The notes under the pieces were generated by a model that was not told the origin of the DNA, did no database searches, and saw only the letters and a list, made by a program, of their open reading frames with translations. Source: Candidatus Omnitrophota bacterium (GTDB taxonomy: Bacteria; Omnitrophota; Gorgyraeia; JAHIPI01). From it: a stretch of 43,306 nt of DNA. The position numbers were made by a program, and so were the translations under genes. The stretch covers positions 1 through 43,306 of the forward strand of contig JAHIPI010000002.1 of the NCBI GenBank assembly GCA_018894435.1. The letters run 5' to 3'. Within the stretch, counting starts at the first letter, position 1. Every line of letters starts with the position of its first letter. This document shows, piece after piece, positions 41,583-43,306 of the stretch.

Positions 41583-42701
41583 ATGAAAAGAATAAAAATC
41601 GCACACTTAATAACGGATCTTGATATAGGCGGAGCGGAGCTTATGCTTCTTAAGGTCCTGCGCAATTCTGATAGAAAGCTATATGACCATTTTGTCATTT
41701 CACTTAAGTCAAAAGGCAAAGTGGCAAAAGGGATAGAAGATATCGGGGTGTGGGTTATAAATCTTGATGTAAAATGGTACAACTTCCCTTTAGGCCTTAT
41801 AAAGCTATGTGCCATTCTCAAAAAGGAAAAACCGGCTATTTTGCATAATTATCTCTTTCATGCTGATCTTGCCGGTCGGATATGCGGCAGGATATCCGGG
41901 GTGCCGGCCATAGTCTCTTCTTTGAGAAGCGTTGACGTAGGAAGCGGCTTCCGCGAGATATTGCTAAGGACTACTGACGGCCTTGTGGATGCCGTTACGG
42001 CAGTATCTAAAAAAGTGGCGCAGGAACATATAAACAAACGGACGACAAAAGAAGCTAAGGTAAGAATCATATATAACGGACTTGAACTTGATAATAGTAA
42101 TAAGAGCGGCAGGAAAGATGAACTTAGAGGCAAAGAGGGCATAGCCCCCGGAGAATTTCTAATCCTGTCAGTCGGTAATCTCAGGCCCGTAAAAGGGTAT
42201 TCGTTTATTTTTGATGCGGTTAAGGTATTGCAGGAAAAGGGCAAGGATGTGAAACTGGTTATCGTCGGCGGAGGAGATTATAAAAAAGCGCTGGAGGCAG
42301 AAATCACGCATAAGGGCGTTTCCGGTAAAGTGATGTTCGCCGGCGAAAGGGAAGACGTATCGAATTTTTTAAGTATGGCAGATGCTTTCGTGATGGCATC
42401 TTTGTGGGAGGGAATGCCGAACGCGCTTCTCGAAGCTATGGCAGCGGGGTTGCCAGTAATAGCGACTAGAGTTGGCGGGATACCGGAAGTAGTGTGCGAT
42501 AATAAAAATGGTATTTTAGTAGAACCTAAAGACGGAAAGGCCTTGGCGGAGGCGATAGAGCGGATAATGAAAAATGAGGTATTACGGAAGCGGCTGGGTG
42601 AAAACGCTAAAAGTTACATTAAAGAAAACTTTGATATAAAAAGAACTGTAGCTGAAACTGAGAAGCTTTATAAAGAGATTGCTTCGCTCCGCTCGCAATG
42701 A
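41583..42701 (+). CDS. Family 4 (GT-B) glycosyltransferase with repeat-derived C-terminus
   Basis: 372 residues. KIAHLITDLDIGGAELMLLKVLRNSDRKLYDHFVISL is a GT4 opening; VIYNGLEL, LILSVGNLRPVKGYSFIFDAVKVL and FVMASLWEGMPNALLEAMAAGLPVIATRVGGIPEVV are the donor-binding blocks (E-x7-E). The last codons (IASLRSQ) and the stop come from the GTCATTGC-type repeat at 42677-42702, so the original end of the protein has been replaced; the change is downstream of all catalytic motifs. ATG 41583 is chosen over the TTG at 41571 in the previous gene. Confidence 0.92.
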   Translation: MKRIKIAHLITDLDIGGAELMLLKVLRNSDRKLYDHFVISLKSKGKVAKGIEDIGVWVINLDVKWYNFPLGLIKLCAILKKEKPAILHNYLFHADLAGRICGRISGVPAIVSSLRSVDVGSGFREILLRTTDGLVDAVTAVSKKVAQEHINKRTTKEAKVRIIYNGLELDNSNKSGRKDELRGKEGIAPGEFLILSVGNLRPVKGYSFIFDAVKVLQEKGKDVKLVIVGGGDYKKALEAEITHKGVSGKVMFAGEREDVSNFLSMADAFVMASLWEGMPNALLEAMAAGLPVIATRVGGIPEVVCDNKNGILVEPKDGKALAEAIERIMKNEVLRKRLGENAKSYIKENFDIKRTVAETEKLYKEIASLRSQ

Positions 42702-42702
42702 C
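42677..42702. repeat. GTCATTGC inverted-repeat element, copy 2
   Basis: ATTGCTTCG and CTCGCAATGAC arms with a short GC-rich centre. It matches the reverse complement of 25743-25776 in the outer arms, with a different centre. It supplies the last seven codons and the stop of the gene at 41583. Confidence 0.7.
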
Positions 42703-42717
42703 AGAAAATGAGATAAC

Positions 42718-43306
42718 GTGGCAAAAATAAAAGTATTGAGAATAATAACAAGATTGAATATAGGCGGGCCGGCAAGGCAGGCAGTACTCCTTAACTCGGA
42801 ACTGGCCAAAGAGAACTTTGATTGCGTTCTTATTACAGGGTCGTTATCCGAAGCGGAAGGCGATATGAGCTATATCGCCGCCGAAAGCAGCGTCAAACCG
42901 GTCATGATACCGGCAATAGGGAGGGAGCTGAGCATCTGGAATGACCTGGTAAGCTTCTGCAGGATCTATAGTATCATAAAAAAGGAAAAGCCGCATATTG
43001 TCCATACGCATATGGCAAAGGCCGGGACCGTGGGCAGGATTGCGGCAAAGGCGGCCGGAGCGCCCGTAATAATACATACTTTCCACGGCCATGTATTTCA
43101 CAGCTACTTCAGCGAGCAAAAGACAAGGTTTTTTATAGGCATAGAAAAGATATTGGCACGTTTTACCGATAAGATAATAACTGTAAGCGAAAGGCAGAAA
43201 AAGGAGATAAAGGACTATTTATCTATCAGTGATGATGGTAAAATCGCACTTATTCCTTTGGGATTTGATCTGGACAAATTCATAACCGATAAAGATTGCA
43301 CAGCAC
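42718..43306 (+). CDS. Family 4 (GT-B) glycosyltransferase, N-terminal part (cut by window edge)
   Basis: Starts with GTG at 42718 and runs off the right edge (196 codons visible). VLRIITRLNIGGPARQAVLLNSEL is a GT4 opening with the GGP donor-domain loop; YSIIKKEKPHIVHTHMAKAGTVGRIAAKAAGAPVIIHTFHGHVF is the typical HTHMAKAG/HTFHGH acceptor-side block of GT4 enzymes acting on lipid-linked intermediates; DKIITVSERQKKEI precedes the start of the second domain. The catalytic E-x7-E lies outside the window. No strong ribosome-binding site is seen before the GTG; the repeat just upstream may have removed it. Confidence 0.85.
   Translation, partial: MAKIKVLRIITRLNIGGPARQAVLLNSELAKENFDCVLITGSLSEAEGDMSYIAAESSVKPVMIPAIGRELSIWNDLVSFCRIYSIIKKEKPHIVHTHMAKAGTVGRIAAKAAGAPVIIHTFHGHVFHSYFSEQKTRFFIGIEKILARFTDKIITVSERQKKEIKDYLSISDDGKIALIPLGFDLDKFITDKDCTA

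Overview
The window looks like a chromosomal segment of an uncultivated diderm bacterium. LptD shows an outer membrane, and HrcA/CIRCE control of a grpE-dnaK-dnaJ operon is a bacterial arrangement. The mix of genes (DUF1015, FmdB-type zinc ribbon, TPR-SPOR lipid-envelope type protein, orphan corrinoid protein, large serine recombinase with a candidate-phylum style tail, many sugar-nucleotide and glycosyltransferase genes) fits Candidatus Omnitrophota best. That placement is recall-based inference; no marker gene here proves it.

Layout. (1) 1-4.5 kb: the 3' end of a serine recombinase gene runs into miaB, which is oddly built at both ends; then a TPR-SPOR protein, an MFS transporter, miaA and hflX. 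(2) 5.7-10.1 kb: heat-shock operon hrcA-grpE-dnaK-dnaJ behind a TTGACA/TAAAAT promoter and a CIRCE operator that has a third, regularly spaced half-site; HrcA itself is unusually short. (3) 10.1-18.1 kb: FmdB-type zinc ribbon, VanZ-like protein, DUF1015 protein, a stand-alone corrinoid protein, accD, an UgpC/MsmK-type ABC ATPase, a ROK sugar kinase and lptD, closed by a bidirectional terminator. (4) 18.1-43.3 kb: a surface-glycan region. One minus-strand integral-membrane glycosyltransferase faces lptD. From 19.4 kb everything is on the plus strand: glycosyltransferases, two DegT/DnrJ aminotransferases, UDP-glucose dehydrogenase, a complete dTDP-rhamnose set in the order rmlC-A-B-D, a WbpA-type UDP-HexNAc dehydrogenase, a 4-epimerase, UDP-xylose synthase, then after a 715-bp gap a LexA-type DNA-binding protein, an asparagine-synthase-like protein, a radical SAM/SPASM protein, two FkbM methyltransferases and five more glycosyltransferases, the last cut by the window edge.

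How the genes work together. The glycan region could supply dTDP-L-rhamnose, UDP-glucuronate, UDP-xylose, UDP-N-acetyl-hexosaminuronate and aminated sugars, then modify them by O-methylation and perhaps amidation, for an O-antigen, capsule or glycosylated surface layer. No Wzx/Wzy/ABC exporter is visible, so the locus probably continues to the right.

The least explained part is the gap at 31348-32062. It holds two adjacent compact domains of nested inverted repeats (31411-31652 and 31671-31894), each closed by a long terminal helix. They look like a large structured RNA or an inactive palindromic mobile element. Several short repeat families also sit at gene boundaries and in places supply stop codons or C-terminal codons: a 65-bp element at 3543 and 12121, GTCATTGC elements at 25743 and 42677, and a GGGTCTGACCC palindrome at 1534.
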